Part shown: in pieces, positions 27,246 to 36,693 of the stretch
Layout of the letters: each line of letters begins with the position of its first letter
Numbering within the stretch: position 1 is the stretch's first letter
Source of the DNA: Mesorhizobium neociceri
GTDB lineage: Bacteria; Pseudomonadota; Alphaproteobacteria; Rhizobiales; Rhizobiaceae
Assembly: GCF_013520985.1 (NCBI RefSeq)
Contig: NZ_JACDTY010000010.1
Location: 1-64,000, forward strand
Direction of reading: 5' to 3'
DNA length: 64,000 nt
The notes under the pieces: generated by a model
The model's input: only the letters and a program-made list of their open reading frames with translations
Told to the model about the DNA's origin: nothing
Database searches by the model: none
Position numbers and translations under genes: made by a program

Positions 27246-27399
27246 GCCCCCTCTCCGTCCGCTTCGCGGCCACCTCTCCCCCACTTTGTGGGGGCGAGGA
27301 AACGCTAATCCTAGAGGTCGCGGCCTCTGAAAGCTTGGGTTCCTCGCCCCCATGAAATGGGGGAGAGGTGGCTCGGCAAAGCCGAGACGGAGAGGGGGA
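27246..27399. repeat. Long imperfect inverted repeat, family A
   Basis: CCCCCTCTCCGTCCGCTTCG at the left pairs with a right arm reading GCCGAGACGGAGAGGGGG, with an inner hairpin carrying CACCTCTCCCCCAC. It is related to 16186-16375. It ends the sugar locus. Confidence 0.85.
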
Positions 27400-27448
27400 G
27401 TGCCCTATGCGATTGTCCTACACCGGACAATGACGGACGCAACCGCCC

Positions 27449-27889
27449 CTACTTCAACGAAATCGCCATCCCGCTCAAATCCGCATTCACCTGCAGCCCC
27501 ACCTGCCGGCCCGTGAGCTCGAGCGTGGCGCCCTTGTCATTGGTCATGACGATCACCTGCGCGCCTTTGCCGAGCGCGCCGCCACCGCCCGCCGCACCGT
27601 AAACCCCGGTCGCATCGCGGACCCTGCTTATATGCCGCACGGTGCCCCGGAAATAGGTCTTGGAAACCCCGAAGGCGAAGCCGCCCGAGACCCCGCCGAT
27701 CGAGATGGGATAGGAGCGGCCATGGAAGGTCAGCGTGCCCTCGCCGCCGGAGCCGCCGACGAAGAAGGCTGCCTTGTAGACGGCAAAGCGGATCGTGCCG
27801 CTGTCGGCATGCGCAGCACTGGCAGCGCTGACAGCAACAGTGGCGATTGCCGCAACCGCGAGCGAACGAAAGCTGGATGAGATGGTCAT
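27449..27889 (-). CDS. Small exported protein, DUF1134-like
   Basis: About 146 residues from an ATG at 27889, which follows GTGGAGC at proper distance; a longer frame to 28042 has no support. The first 28 residues are a signal peptide (ATVAVSAASAAHA). The mature part reads GTIRFAVYKAAFFVGGSGGEG and ends KGATLELTGRQVGLQVNADLSG, a strand-rich pattern I associate with DUF1134/EipA-like and SYLF-like envelope proteins, though the match is from memory. It probably resides in the periplasm. It is flanked by a family A repeat downstream and the ATP-grasp-like gene upstream, and no operon is evident. Confidence 0.68.
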   Translation of the reverse strand: MTISSSFRSLAVAAIATVAVSAASAAHADSGTIRFAVYKAAFFVGGSGGEGTLTFHGRSYPISIGGVSGGFAFGVSKTYFRGTVRHISRVRDATGVYGAAGGGGALGKGAQVIVMTNDKGATLELTGRQVGLQVNADLSGMAISLK

Positions 27890-28131
27890 GATGAAAGCTC
27901 CACAAGATCGCCGCTCACCCAACAGGCAGGGCTCGTCGGCGTCGAATCTTGAACAATCTCGCCCGTCATTTGGTTCCAAGGCCGACTGCGAGAAGGCCGC
28001 AACGGAACGATGGCACGGGCACTTCCTACCCCACCTCCGCAAACAGCCAATCCCTGAAAGCCCTTGCCGGAGCGCGAGAAGTATCCTGTTCGGGCTGATC
28101 CTGCCGTTCGCGACGGTGGCGTATTTGCGGA

Positions 28132-29148
28132 TTATGGAGCAGCCTCGGGCAGCGCCCGTTTTCTGTTCCTAAGCACTTTTCGCAGCACCAGCTTCAGCCG
28201 CCTGAGATGGTAGCGGCGTCGCAATTTGGCCAGGGCCGCTCGGTGGGCGGCATCGATCTCAACCAGCGAGTCCGGGGCGGACACCTGCGGCAGCGCGAGC
28301 AGCGCGTCGGCGTGAAGGTCGGCAAAGGGCTTGGGGTCATAGCTGGCGAACGGCGTCGGCGGATCGCTGAGCACTGTGGGGTTGCTGTTGATCTCGAACA
28401 CCACCAGCCTGCCGTCCACGAACGTGTAGTCGATGCGTCCATACTGCATATGGGCTTTTTCGAAGACATGCATGACCGCGTCGGCGTCCGGATTCGTATT
28501 GATGTAGGTCCTGATTTCGTCGATGTGTGCCGGCAGCAACTCATCGACCGAATTCTTGACGAACCATGATTTCGACATGGCGCAATGCTGGCCATAGATC
28601 CTGTCGCCGACCCGAAAGGCCGCGAATTTCCGGTAGTAGCCGTCCGCCGAGGGCGTGCCAATCATCTCCACCACCATCGGCCGCACCAGATTGCTGCCCT
28701 CCAGCCGGGCGATCGCGGCGTCCAGCGCCGGCCGGCCGTGCAGCAGCGGCGGCTCGTTGTAAAGCGCGCCCACCTCGTCACGGACGAAAACGGGATAGCG
28801 TATCGTGTCCTCCAGCTGGCGCGGCCTGAATACACGAAAAGCGTTGCTCCCGTCGGCATGAAGCAGGCGCAGCAGTTCGAAGCGCTGCAAGCTGGCGGTC
28901 GGGTGATTGAGCTGCGTCAGGCCTGTTTTCTCAGCCAGTTCGTCGCTGAGGCTGGCTGCGCGCCTCAATTCGTCGGCAGTCAGCCGATCCATGTCGGACC
29001 AGATGACCACGCCGGCGCGAACTCCGCGCAGCAACTCGGCATCCTCATAGCGCACCAGCCGGAACGACGCTTGCAGGTCGGTCCGATGATAAAGCAGCAC
29101 GACCGCCTGAGTGTAGGCGTGCTCCCTATGCGCCACATAAAATATCAT
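28132..29148 (-). CDS. ATP-grasp-like protein
   Basis: A 338-residue cytosolic protein. The C-terminal half resembles an ATP-grasp catalytic core: YGRIDYTFVDGRLVVFEINS, followed by NPT, looks like the strand and acidic-Asn residues that bind Mg-ATP in this superfamily. VRPMVVEMIG upstream may be the hinge strand. The N-terminal part (VAHREHAYTQAVVLLYH) is unassigned. ATP-grasp enzymes join a carboxylate to an amine or thiol; no substrate can be read here. It is divergent from the GNAT and P450 genes, which suggests a shared small biosynthetic locus (inference). Confidence 0.6.
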   Translation of the reverse strand: MIFYVAHREHAYTQAVVLLYHRTDLQASFRLVRYEDAELLRGVRAGVVIWSDMDRLTADELRRAASLSDELAEKTGLTQLNHPTASLQRFELLRLLHADGSNAFRVFRPRQLEDTIRYPVFVRDEVGALYNEPPLLHGRPALDAAIARLEGSNLVRPMVVEMIGTPSADGYYRKFAAFRVGDRIYGQHCAMSKSWFVKNSVDELLPAHIDEIRTYINTNPDADAVMHVFEKAHMQYGRIDYTFVDGRLVVFEINSNPTVLSDPPTPFASYDPKPFADLHADALLALPQVSAPDSLVEIDAAHRAALAKLRRRYHLRRLKLVLRKVLRNRKRALPEAAP

Positions 29149-29202
29149 GCGATCCCATTATCCGTAGGTAATTGCAAAGGGAAACCATGATGATTAGAGA
29201 GG

Positions 29203-29290
29203 TTTTGGGAAACTGCGAAACGGTTTCCTTTCGGAGTTCCGTCAAACAAGAGATAGAACAGACTGGCGTTTCCGTGAAGCTGCAAAACCG
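29203..29290. repeat. Degenerate rhizobial repeat, related to 21214-21306
   Basis: GCGAAACGGTTTCCTTTCGG followed by GATAGAACAG resembles the element at 21214-21306, but with more changes. It occupies most of the divergent promoter gap between the ATP-grasp-like and GNAT genes. Confidence 0.45.
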
Positions 29291-29347
29291 CATTGGCAAA
29301 GACTGCCATGCACCATATGGCGCATTAGAAGTCGAGGCAGCCGACAG

Positions 29348-30016
29348 ATGAATCTAGACAATGTTGCGGTACCTATCCGCCAGCTAGACATGGAAGACAT
29401 GCCGTTGCTGATGGAGCTTGAGGCTGCCGCCTGGGCCGCACCGCTGCAGGCGAGCGAAGCAACCATCCGCCGCCGGCTGGCACTCGGACACACCATGTTC
29501 GGAGCAATCGACGGCAACGTGCTTGCCGGCACCATCTGCTTTGCCGAGACCAGCCAGGACCCGCTGGTGCGCGCCGACTTCCCGGCAGATTTCGATGCCT
29601 ATGCGTCGCTGCCGCGCAGCGAGCCGGTTTACGCCCTTTACGCCTACAATCTCTGCGTCCGGCCCAGCCATCGCGGCTCCAACACGGCGGTCCGGCTGCT
29701 GAAGGAGATGGAGCGCCACGGCCGCCGCCTCGGCGCCCGCTGGCTGATCGGCGATGGCCGCTGCTCTTCCTATGCCGGCTCCTCGGGCGACGAGTATGAC
29801 CATGTTAAGGCCGATCCTCGGTTCCGCGCCACCATCGACCTCTGGAACCAGACCGGCATAAGACCGCCGCTGGAAGAGATTATCCGCGATCCACTGCTGC
29901 GCATGCACTACCGCGTCTACGAGTGCGAGTTCCTCTACGTGATGCCGGACTTCTTCCCACAGGACGCCACGTCAGGCGGTTTCCGGGTCATTTCGGCCAA
30001 GGATCTCAAGAAATGA
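29348..30016 (+). CDS. GNAT family N-acetyltransferase
   Basis: A 222-residue protein of the GNAT superfamily. The acetyl-CoA-binding region appears as YNLCVRPSHRGSNTAVRLLKEM (shown in part), with a modified R/Q-x-x-G-x-G loop, and an early IRQLDMEDMPLLMELE helix starts the fold. The C-terminal 60 residues form an extension typical of larger GNATs. It is followed 1 base later by the P450 gene, so both are likely made from one transcript. The acceptor amine is unknown. Confidence 0.78.
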   Translation: MNLDNVAVPIRQLDMEDMPLLMELEAAAWAAPLQASEATIRRRLALGHTMFGAIDGNVLAGTICFAETSQDPLVRADFPADFDAYASLPRSEPVYALYAYNLCVRPSHRGSNTAVRLLKEMERHGRRLGARWLIGDGRCSSYAGSSGDEYDHVKADPRFRATIDLWNQTGIRPPLEEIIRDPLLRMHYRVYECEFLYVMPDFFPQDATSGGFRVISAKDLKK

Positions 30017-30017
30017 C

Positions 30018-31241
30018 ATGCGAGCCCTTCCCGTCATGACAGCTCCGCATTTTGATCCGTTCGCGCTCGGCGACGACCCGTTTCCGCATTTTGCCCGTAT
30101 GCGCGCTGCCGGCGGCATCGCGCGCGGCATTGCGCCTTACCCCGAGGTCGCCGACGCGCACTATGTGTTCAGCCATGAGCTGGTGTCGAGCGTGCTGAAG
30201 CATCCCGCTCTTCTGCAGGCGCCGCCGGGCACATACGAAGAGGTCCGCCGCAAGCTCGTCGACCAGGCGGCGATGGCGCTGCTTACCCGGTCTTTGCTGC
30301 TCGCCGATCCGCCGCGGCATGGCGGGCTCCGCCGGCCGGTCGCCGGCTTTTTCTCCAGGCCAGCCATCGAGGCGCTGACGCAGGGTCTTCGTGCACTAAG
30401 CCGCGACCTGGTAGACCGGGCGCTGGCCGACGGCCACGTCGACGCCGTTGCCGGCCTCGCCGTGCCGGTGTCCTTCTGGCTGCTGCAGGAAATCCTCGGC
30501 ATCGAGATTGAGGACCCCTGGGCGCTGAAATCGGTGACCCGCCGCATGGCCAGCGCCTTCGACCTGCGAAAAGAGCAGCCGGCAAGCATCGAGGCCTATC
30601 GCGAATGCCAGGCTTTTGTCGAGGAGCGGCTGGCTCGACACGCCTATCGGCCGGACGGGATGGTCGCCGGCATGGTGAGGGAAGTGGCAGAGGGCCGCTG
30701 GTCGCGCGAGGACATGGTGGCCAACATCGTCTTCATGCTGTTTGCCGGGCAGGAGACCGTCGTCGACGCTCTCGGCAACGCCCTGGTCGCGCTGGATCGC
30801 TTCCCCGAGCAGCGTGCGCTGCTCGAGCGCGGAATTGTCGACTGGAGCAGCGCCGCGGCCGAACTGCTGCGCTATGGCGCCTCGGTGCAATACGCTGTCG
30901 CCCGCATCGCGGCGGAAGACATCGACCTCGGCGAAATCAGGATTGCGGCTGGCGAAGCGGTCGTACCGGTACTCGGCAGCGGCAACCGCGATGATGCCGT
31001 CTTCCCGAATGGCGACCGGCTGGACCTCACGCGCCCGCCGGCCGTGTCGATGACCTTCGGCACCGGCCTGCATGTCTGCCTCGGCCAGCATGTCGCCCGT
31101 ATCGAGATCGCGGCGATGATCGAAGCGCTGTTCACCCGTGCGCCCGGCTGGCGGCTTGATGCCGCAAATGCCAAGCGCCGCCCATCGATGTCGTTTTACG
31201 GTATGAGCACCGCGCCGCTTGTCTTCAGCCGCGCTGCCTGA
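30018..31241 (+). CDS. Cytochrome P450
   Basis: A 407-residue soluble bacterial P450. The heme-thiolate loop FGTGLHVCLGQ has Cys354; the I-helix oxygen-binding motif FAGQET is at 242-247; the K-helix ExxR is E282-R285. ADPPRHGGLR near residue 97 is the usual C-helix heme-propionate contact. There is no membrane anchor; redox partners are not encoded nearby. An alternative start lies at 30036. It is coupled to the GNAT gene, and its 3' end overlaps the convergent glycosyltransferase gene by 17 bases. The substrate is unknown. Confidence 0.92.
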   Translation: MRALPVMTAPHFDPFALGDDPFPHFARMRAAGGIARGIAPYPEVADAHYVFSHELVSSVLKHPALLQAPPGTYEEVRRKLVDQAAMALLTRSLLLADPPRHGGLRRPVAGFFSRPAIEALTQGLRALSRDLVDRALADGHVDAVAGLAVPVSFWLLQEILGIEIEDPWALKSVTRRMASAFDLRKEQPASIEAYRECQAFVEERLARHAYRPDGMVAGMVREVAEGRWSREDMVANIVFMLFAGQETVVDALGNALVALDRFPEQRALLERGIVDWSSAAAELLRYGASVQYAVARIAAEDIDLGEIRIAAGEAVVPVLGSGNRDDAVFPNGDRLDLTRPPAVSMTFGTGLHVCLGQHVARIEIAAMIEALFTRAPGWRLDAANAKRRPSMSFYGMSTAPLVFSRAA

Positions 31242-32139
31242 ACAGCGGCCGCGTCTGGTCGATGACCGCCGGGTCGAGCGATCTGACGATTTCAGCGACT
31301 TTTGCCCGCAAGGCGGCGACCGTCGCATCGTCGAGCGGATCGAGAATGTCATTCTGATCTCTCGACGCCCTGTACTCTTCCAGGGACGGTGCCTCGCTGG
31401 CCGACGTGAAACCTCCGCCGCGGGCGTGCTTGTCAACCAGTTCCTGTCTCGATTTCACGGCGTAGTGGCGGATCCAGCCAATTTTCCATTCCATCGGCAT
31501 GGCGGCCGGGTGCCTGTCGAGCGTCATGCCGTCGACCAGCGTCCTGCGCAGCGAGATTCGGAAGCCGTGAGGGTGCGGCATGAACTGCTTGGGATCACGC
31601 AGGGCCTTGCGTAGGACCGACGACACGCGGGCAAACGACTTCTTCCAGCGCGCGGTCGGGGCATCATACGTGCCGCGCCTTTGAAACCGTACCGTCACCA
31701 GTTCGTCGTCATAGGCCTCTTTGCCATCGCTGCCGAAATTCACCCACCGGAAGGCGGCGCTGCGCACGCCGGGACGGTTCAGCAGCGAGCGGACCAATTC
31801 CGCTCCGCTCCAGGGCGGTCCATCGAGCGGCTCAAGGAACTCGTCGGCATCCATGAAGCCCAGATAGCGGTAACCGTGCAGCAATGCCTGCCAGTAAAGA
31901 TACGAATAGGCCCGCCGCTGCGGCAGCACCGTATCGTGCCGCCAGTCGACCAGCCGGATCCAGCCGGCATCGCGCAACGCCGAGAGCACCGCCGTCTGCG
32001 GTCCGGCGGTGCAGTTGTCGGCGATCATCAGATCGAAGCCATGCAGCTTGTGCCACGCGATCCACTCGATCACATAGGGCTGCTCCAGCCTCATGATCGC
32101 GCAGATCACCGGCCTGCCGACGGAAAACGGAATTCTCAT
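31225..32139 (-). CDS. Glycosyltransferase family 2-like (Glyco_tranf_2_4 type)
   Basis: A 304-residue protein. The N terminus AIMRLEQPYVIEWIAWHKLHG (shown as the family's typical opening) leads to MIADNCTAG and YRLYLG-like LGFMDADEFLEPLDG, where DADEF is the metal-binding DxD-like motif. The family is a GT-A group of bacterial and eukaryotic proteins whose donors are mostly undefined. The ATG at 32139 overlaps the stop of the upstream fucosyltransferase-like gene by 4 bases, so the pair is coupled. Confidence 0.82.
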   Translation of the reverse strand: MRIPFSVGRPVICAIMRLEQPYVIEWIAWHKLHGFDLMIADNCTAGPQTAVLSALRDAGWIRLVDWRHDTVLPQRRAYSYLYWQALLHGYRYLGFMDADEFLEPLDGPPWSGAELVRSLLNRPGVRSAAFRWVNFGSDGKEAYDDELVTVRFQRRGTYDAPTARWKKSFARVSSVLRKALRDPKQFMPHPHGFRISLRRTLVDGMTLDRHPAAMPMEWKIGWIRHYAVKSRQELVDKHARGGGFTSASEAPSLEEYRASRDQNDILDPLDDATVAALRAKVAEIVRSLDPAVIDQTRPLFRQRG

Positions 32140-33011
32140 CGCAACCCCTTCACTGCGCCATCGGCTGCTGCCCAGGGCTCGACCTGCCGGAACGGGATCG
32201 CATCGCCGTAAAAGGCTGCGAGTTGCTCGGCAGACCCCGTCCAGTCGCCCATGTCGAACTGGTGGAACCGATAGCGTGGGTCGTCAAGCGGGAGCAAATC
32301 GATATCCGGCCTGACGCGCGGGTCGAAGATGCCGGCCACCGGCAGACTGATCGTCCGCGCCGAGGACAACCAACCGGCCAGCCAGGAGAAGCTGCTGACC
32401 CCCGCGACGAGATGGCTCGCCCGGCGCAGCGTCTCGAAATCCGTCAATGGCGACGCCTTCGGCGCGAAGGCAGCATCGGGAAAGCGCTGACGCAGGCGCC
32501 GGCAATAATCGTTGTCGTCATGGGTCTGGCCGACGAAAACCGGCTTGCGGCCGCTGTCCTTGATGAGCGTCTCAAAGAACCCGAATGGCATCGGACAGTA
32601 GTTGCGGTGGAAGCCGTCGAGGATGTCGCCGGCCCGTACATTGATGACGAGGAAATCATCGCCATAGGTCGGCGCGTCGACCGCGCTTCCGTCAAACAGC
32701 TTGGATACCTCATCGCGGTCATAATAACCCAGCCTTTGCGCGAAGCCCTTGAACCGGATGCTCCGCGCCCGTTTGTCGCGAAACGCTGCTGTGATCCCGT
32801 CGAGGTCGTAGCGGTGATAGCCATCGACCCGAAGCAGGCGATATTTCCACAACAAAGGCGGCCGCACCGAGGCAATGGACCACTCCGGCAGGTCGGCGTT
32901 GCAGACATAGCCCCCGGGGATGCGCTTCGCCAGCACATGGCAAAACATGTACTGGAACATTCTGTTCGCGACGCCACCAAACGATCGCATCACGATGGGC
33001 ACTTGCCGCAT
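32136..33011 (-). CDS. Alpha-1,2-fucosyltransferase-like (GT11) protein
   Basis: About 291 residues from an ATG at 33011, which follows GAAAGGGG; a start at 33038 is an alternative and the still longer reading to 33575 runs into repeats. GGVANRMFQYMFCHVLAKR near the N terminus is the GT11 donor-site region (G-x-x-N-x-x-F-Q), and VNVRAGD-like INVRAGDI corresponds to the conserved basic-acidic motif. SSFSWLAGWLSS in the C-terminal part is typical of the family. It shares a coupled pair with the GT2-like gene; the acceptor is probably a surface glycan. Confidence 0.72.
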   Translation of the reverse strand: MRQVPIVMRSFGGVANRMFQYMFCHVLAKRIPGGYVCNADLPEWSIASVRPPLLWKYRLLRVDGYHRYDLDGITAAFRDKRARSIRFKGFAQRLGYYDRDEVSKLFDGSAVDAPTYGDDFLVINVRAGDILDGFHRNYCPMPFGFFETLIKDSGRKPVFVGQTHDDNDYCRRLRQRFPDAAFAPKASPLTDFETLRRASHLVAGVSSFSWLAGWLSSARTISLPVAGIFDPRVRPDIDLLPLDDPRYRFHQFDMGDWTGSAEQLAAFYGDAIPFRQVEPWAAADGAVKGLR

Positions 33012-33130
33012 TGGACCCCTTTCGTGAAAGATGGCCATTGTGCCCTTGCTGACCGCGATTGTCGCTGCCTCGTGTTGCCCGAGCGAATATTGGTTCAAGA
33101 TCGCGACATCTCGGCTTCGCCGAATGCTAA

Positions 33131-33260
33131 TTGCCGGGGTCGCGGCCTCGAAAAAACTGGGCTCCTCTCCCCCGAAAAAGCTTGGGTTTCCTCTCCCCCA
33201 TGGACATGGCGGAGATGTGGCTCGGCGACGGAGTGGGGGACTGGCGCTGCCTTGTGCAAT
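33131..33260. repeat. Degraded copy of repeat family A
   Basis: It retains AAAGCTTGGGTTTCCTCTCC and GTGGCTCGGCGACGGAGTGG from the interior and right arm of the family A element, but the left arm is missing. It lies between the fucosyltransferase-like gene and the lipoprotein gene. Confidence 0.65.
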
Positions 33261-33282
33261 TGCATTGGCTGGGAGGGACGCC

Positions 33283-33648
33283 CTACGGATATTTCGCCGG
33301 CTTTGGCGCGTAGATTTGCGGATCGAAGTCCAGATCCTTCGGCAGCGGCAGGCTCGAGCACTGCAGATGCACCTGGCGGGCAAGCAGCCTTCGCTGCTGC
33401 TGCTGATGCTCCTTGGCCGCCGCGACGAGGCCCATGCTGTACGGACCAAGCAGCACGCCGAAGCCCCATCCCGGCTGCCCCTTCTCGCGCGCGTCGTTGG
33501 CCATGGCGTCCGTTCGGGCCTGCTGGCATTCCGGCGTCGCCCATTTCGGGTCCTGTGTCGACAGCGAGGCTCCATATTGGACCGGCGAACTCACGCATCC
33601 CGCCACTGTCGCGGTTAACGCGACCACCATTGCAATTCTCATCCGCAA
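33283..33648 (-). CDS. Small lipoprotein of unknown function
   Basis: A 121-residue protein with a lipoprotein signal peptide: a short charged start, a hydrophobic core and a lipobox VAGC with Cys18. The mature part contains ECQQARTDAMANDAR and a hydrophobic GWGFGVLLGPYSMGLVAAA stretch followed by a basic, glutamine-rich tail. It should be anchored at the inner or outer membrane. I do not recognise a family. It is the upstream neighbour of a degraded family A repeat. Confidence 0.72.
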   Translation of the reverse strand: MRMRIAMVVALTATVAGCVSSPVQYGASLSTQDPKWATPECQQARTDAMANDAREKGQPGWGFGVLLGPYSMGLVAAAKEHQQQQRRLLARQVHLQCSSLPLPKDLDFDPQIYAPKPAKYP

Positions 33649-33730
33649 GCCTCTCCTAATTTAGGACGGCGACTACCGCACGATTCTAGCCGCAAAAAGG
33701 CAGCCCAGGATGCGGATTTCGGAGTACCGC

Positions 33731-34879
33731 TCAGCCCAGCAGATTGCGCGCCGTGCGCATGAAGATCTTTGAGCCGATCGGGATCAGATCGTCGGGGAAA
33801 TCATAATCGGGATTGTGCAGCGAAGGCGTGCGCTCGCCGGCGCCGAGGAAGAACATGGCGGACTTGGCCTTGTGGCCGAAAATGCCGAAATCTTCCGAGG
33901 CGCGCATCGGCAGGGCTTCCTCGCTGCGCGCCACACCTTCCTCGTCCAGCGCGCGATTGAGATGTTCCACGGCATCCGGCGCGTTGACGCTGGCCACGAA
34001 GATCTCGTGATAGTCGCAGCGGACGGACAGGCGATGCTCGCCTGCGATCCTGGCAGCCAGCGCTTCAGCGGCGGCAACAAGCTCGGCCATGCGCTCGTCA
34101 CGCCTTGTGCGCAGCGTCGCCCATACCTCTGCGTAGCCGGGCGAGATGCCGAACACGGCCTCGCCCATTGTCGCGTGGGTGACGGTCACCATGCTGAAAT
34201 CGTCATCGGCAAAGGTGCCTCGTCCGAGCGCGGGTAGCAGCGGCATCAGCGCACTCACCGCCGGCATCGGCGACACCCCGGTTTCGGGCATGGACGAATG
34301 CGCAGTCTTGCCCTCAAGCACGATGCGCATGCCGCGCGAGGCGCAATTGACCACGCCTTCCCTGAGGCGCACCTCGCCGAACGGCACGCCCGGCAGATTG
34401 TGCAGCGAGAAGGCGAAATCCGGAGCGATCTCGCCAAAGCGCGGATCGGCGACAACACCGGCCGCACCATTGCCGGTCTCCTCCGCCGGCTGGAACATCA
34501 AAACGACGCGGCCGCGCGCCGGCCTTTCGCGCCCAAGCTGGCGGCCGAGTGCGGCGAGGATCGCGGTGTGGCCGTCATGGCCGCACATATGCGATTTCCC
34601 CGGCACCTGCGAGGAATGATCCACGCCCGAAAGCTCCTCGATCGGCAGTGCGTCCAGCTCCGAGCGGAACAACACTGTCGGCCCTGCCTGGCCGCTGTCA
34701 TAGACCGCCGCCACACCATGGCCGCCGAGGCCGGTCAGCACCTTGTCCGGCCCGGTATCGGCGAGGAAGGAGACGACCTCCTTGGCCGTCTTTTCCTCTT
34801 CGTTCGAGATCTCCGGCTGCTGGTGCAGCTTGCGCCGCCACGCCGTCAGCTCGATGATGTCGCGATTGGTCAGGGTCAT
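33731..34879 (-). CDS. M20 family amidohydrolase (hippurate hydrolase-like)
   Basis: A 382-residue member of the M20/ArgE-type metallopeptidase superfamily. The metal-binding motif MCGHDGHTA and the EETGNGAAGV motif are present, as is a late SEDFGIFG motif that supplies the last metal ligand. Family members hydrolyse N-acyl amino acids or indole-conjugates in the cytosol. It begins LTNRDIIELTAWRRKLHQQPE, the usual N terminus. It lies 51 bases from the regulator gene on the same strand. Confidence 0.92.
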   Translation of the reverse strand: MTLTNRDIIELTAWRRKLHQQPEISNEEEKTAKEVVSFLADTGPDKVLTGLGGHGVAAVYDSGQAGPTVLFRSELDALPIEELSGVDHSSQVPGKSHMCGHDGHTAILAALGRQLGRERPARGRVVLMFQPAEETGNGAAGVVADPRFGEIAPDFAFSLHNLPGVPFGEVRLREGVVNCASRGMRIVLEGKTAHSSMPETGVSPMPAVSALMPLLPALGRGTFADDDFSMVTVTHATMGEAVFGISPGYAEVWATLRTRRDERMAELVAAAEALAARIAGEHRLSVRCDYHEIFVASVNAPDAVEHLNRALDEEGVARSEEALPMRASEDFGIFGHKAKSAMFFLGAGERTPSLHNPDYDFPDDLIPIGSKIFMRTARNLLG

Positions 34880-34930
34880 AGCTGGGCTCCGCTGGTGCTG
34901 CGGTCTTCATAGCACGCACTGTTGTGAACA

Positions 34931-36481
34931 CTACTCCGGCAATCCCGCCAACCGCATCGCGTCGGTGACGTCGCCGGCGATCTCCGGCGCCAACCCCACT
35001 GCCGCCGACCAGCGGTTAATAGAAAAATGCGGGTCGAGCGCCATCAGCCGCGCGGCCGACGCCTTGGCCTCGTCGAGCCGGCCGAGCCTTGCCAGCGGCG
35101 CGGCCAGCCAGCCATGCAGCATGCTGAAGCCGGGCGTCATCTCCACCGCCCGGCGGCCTGCCGCGACCGCCTGTTCGTGCCGGCCGTTGAGAAAATTGCC
35201 GAAGCCGATAATGCCGTGCGGCACGCAGTTCATGGCATCCAGCGGGGAGAGCCGGATCGCCTGCTCGCCCCAGTCGACGGCGCGTGCCGCATCACCGCCA
35301 TAAGCCACCGACACGCAGCCAAAGGCATAGACGAAGGCGCAGGAGGCGCTGAGCGAAAGCGCGGTCGCGAAGGCACTGTCGGCCAGCTTGCGGTCGTGTT
35401 CAACCATGCCGATGGTGAAGCCGGCGAGCGCCATCGCCATCGCATCGCCCGGACCGTGCTCGATCGCCGCATGGGCATGGCGGGCCGCCTTGTCGCGATG
35501 CTCCGGCCGGAAGCCGCCGCGGATGAACAATGTCTGGTGCGCCCAGGCGGCAAAGCCGTGCGCAAGCGCATAGTTCGGCTCGATGGCGAGCGCCTGGTCC
35601 AGCAGCGGCAAGCCCTTGGCAGCGCCCTGCGGCATGAAGGTGTAGACATCGGGCAGCGCGCGCAGCAAGAGATCGTAGGCATCGAGGCTGTCGGGGCGCG
35701 TGCGCTTGACGCGCTCGATCTCGGCCCGGCGCAGATTGGGTTCGATTGCCGCGACCACGCTGACGGTGATCTCGTCCTGCAGCGCGAACACATCGGTCAG
35801 CTCGCGGTCGTACCGTTCGGCCCACAGATGGCTGCCATCCTCGGCGTCGATCAGCTGGCCGGTGATGCGCACGCGGCTGCCCACCTTTCGCACTGAGCCT
35901 TGCAGCACATAGCGCACGCCGAGCTCCTGCCCGACCTGCTTCACGTCGACCGCGCGGCCTTTGTAGGTGAAGCTTGAGTTCCGCGCGATCACGAACAGCC
36001 AGCGAATGCGCGACAGGCCGGTGATGATGTCCTCGACCATGCCGTCGGCAAAATAATCCTGCTCGGCATCGCCGCTCATATTGGCAAAGGGCAGCACGGC
36101 GATGGAGGGACGGGCGGGAATGCCGAGGTCAGCCTTTGCTTGCTGCACCGGGGCGCTCGTCTGGCCGGCGCCCTCCTCGCGCACGGTGCCGACGAAGCGA
36201 AAGCCCCGGCGCAGGATGGTGCGGACAAGGCGCTGCTCCTCGCCGCTGTCCTGAAGGGCATTGCGCGCGGCGTTGACGCGGCTGGCAAGCGTGGCGTCGG
36301 AGACGATCCGCCCTTGCCAGACCGCGTCGACCAGATCGTCCTTGCTGACCACCCGCTCGCGGTTGCGGATCAGAAATTGCAGCAGGTCGAAGACCTGCGG
36401 CTCGACGGGGACCAGCTCATTGCCACGGCGCAATTCGCGCCGCTCGCCATCCAGAGCAAAATCCTCAAAATGATAGGACAA
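34931..36481 (-). CDS. Winged-helix regulator with TPR-type sensor region
   Basis: A 516-residue regulator. An OmpR/CadC-type winged helix covers about residues 5-95 (VFDLLQFLIRNRERVVSKDDLVDAVW, in part). The middle region PSIAVLPFANMSGDAEQDYFADG and LGVRYVLQGSVRK is the FlgO/adenylate-cyclase-associated domain often paired with it, and the C-terminal half has TPR-like helices. There is no membrane segment, unlike CadC. It is divergent from the alpha/beta hydrolase gene, which is its likely target. Confidence 0.87.
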   Translation of the reverse strand: MSYHFEDFALDGERRELRRGNELVPVEPQVFDLLQFLIRNRERVVSKDDLVDAVWQGRIVSDATLASRVNAARNALQDSGEEQRLVRTILRRGFRFVGTVREEGAGQTSAPVQQAKADLGIPARPSIAVLPFANMSGDAEQDYFADGMVEDIITGLSRIRWLFVIARNSSFTYKGRAVDVKQVGQELGVRYVLQGSVRKVGSRVRITGQLIDAEDGSHLWAERYDRELTDVFALQDEITVSVVAAIEPNLRRAEIERVKRTRPDSLDAYDLLLRALPDVYTFMPQGAAKGLPLLDQALAIEPNYALAHGFAAWAHQTLFIRGGFRPEHRDKAARHAHAAIEHGPGDAMAMALAGFTIGMVEHDRKLADSAFATALSLSASCAFVYAFGCVSVAYGGDAARAVDWGEQAIRLSPLDAMNCVPHGIIGFGNFLNGRHEQAVAAGRRAVEMTPGFSMLHGWLAAPLARLGRLDEAKASAARLMALDPHFSINRWSAAVGLAPEIAGDVTDAMRLAGLPE

Positions 36482-36693
36482 AATGCTGTCTCCAAATCGT
36501 CCGGAAATTGCCGATCAGGCACTTTAGCCGCGTCTTGAGTGCAAAATCAAAGCGATCTCAAGGGAAAATCAAGGGGTCCTGAATGTCCCCTCAAAGCGCG
36601 CCCGCTGCTGCCGGCGCATAGTCCTCCTGCAACAAACGTTCAACCGGCCCCAACCAACCAACACCCAACAACGCTTTGAAAAGGAGAACTCAA
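36482..36693. promoter_or_regulatory. Divergent promoter region of regulator and hydrolase
   Basis: A 212-base gap between two divergent genes. It contains direct repeats of the type AAAATCAAAG/AAAATCAAGG near 36541-36580. No further gene is visible. Confidence 0.4.
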
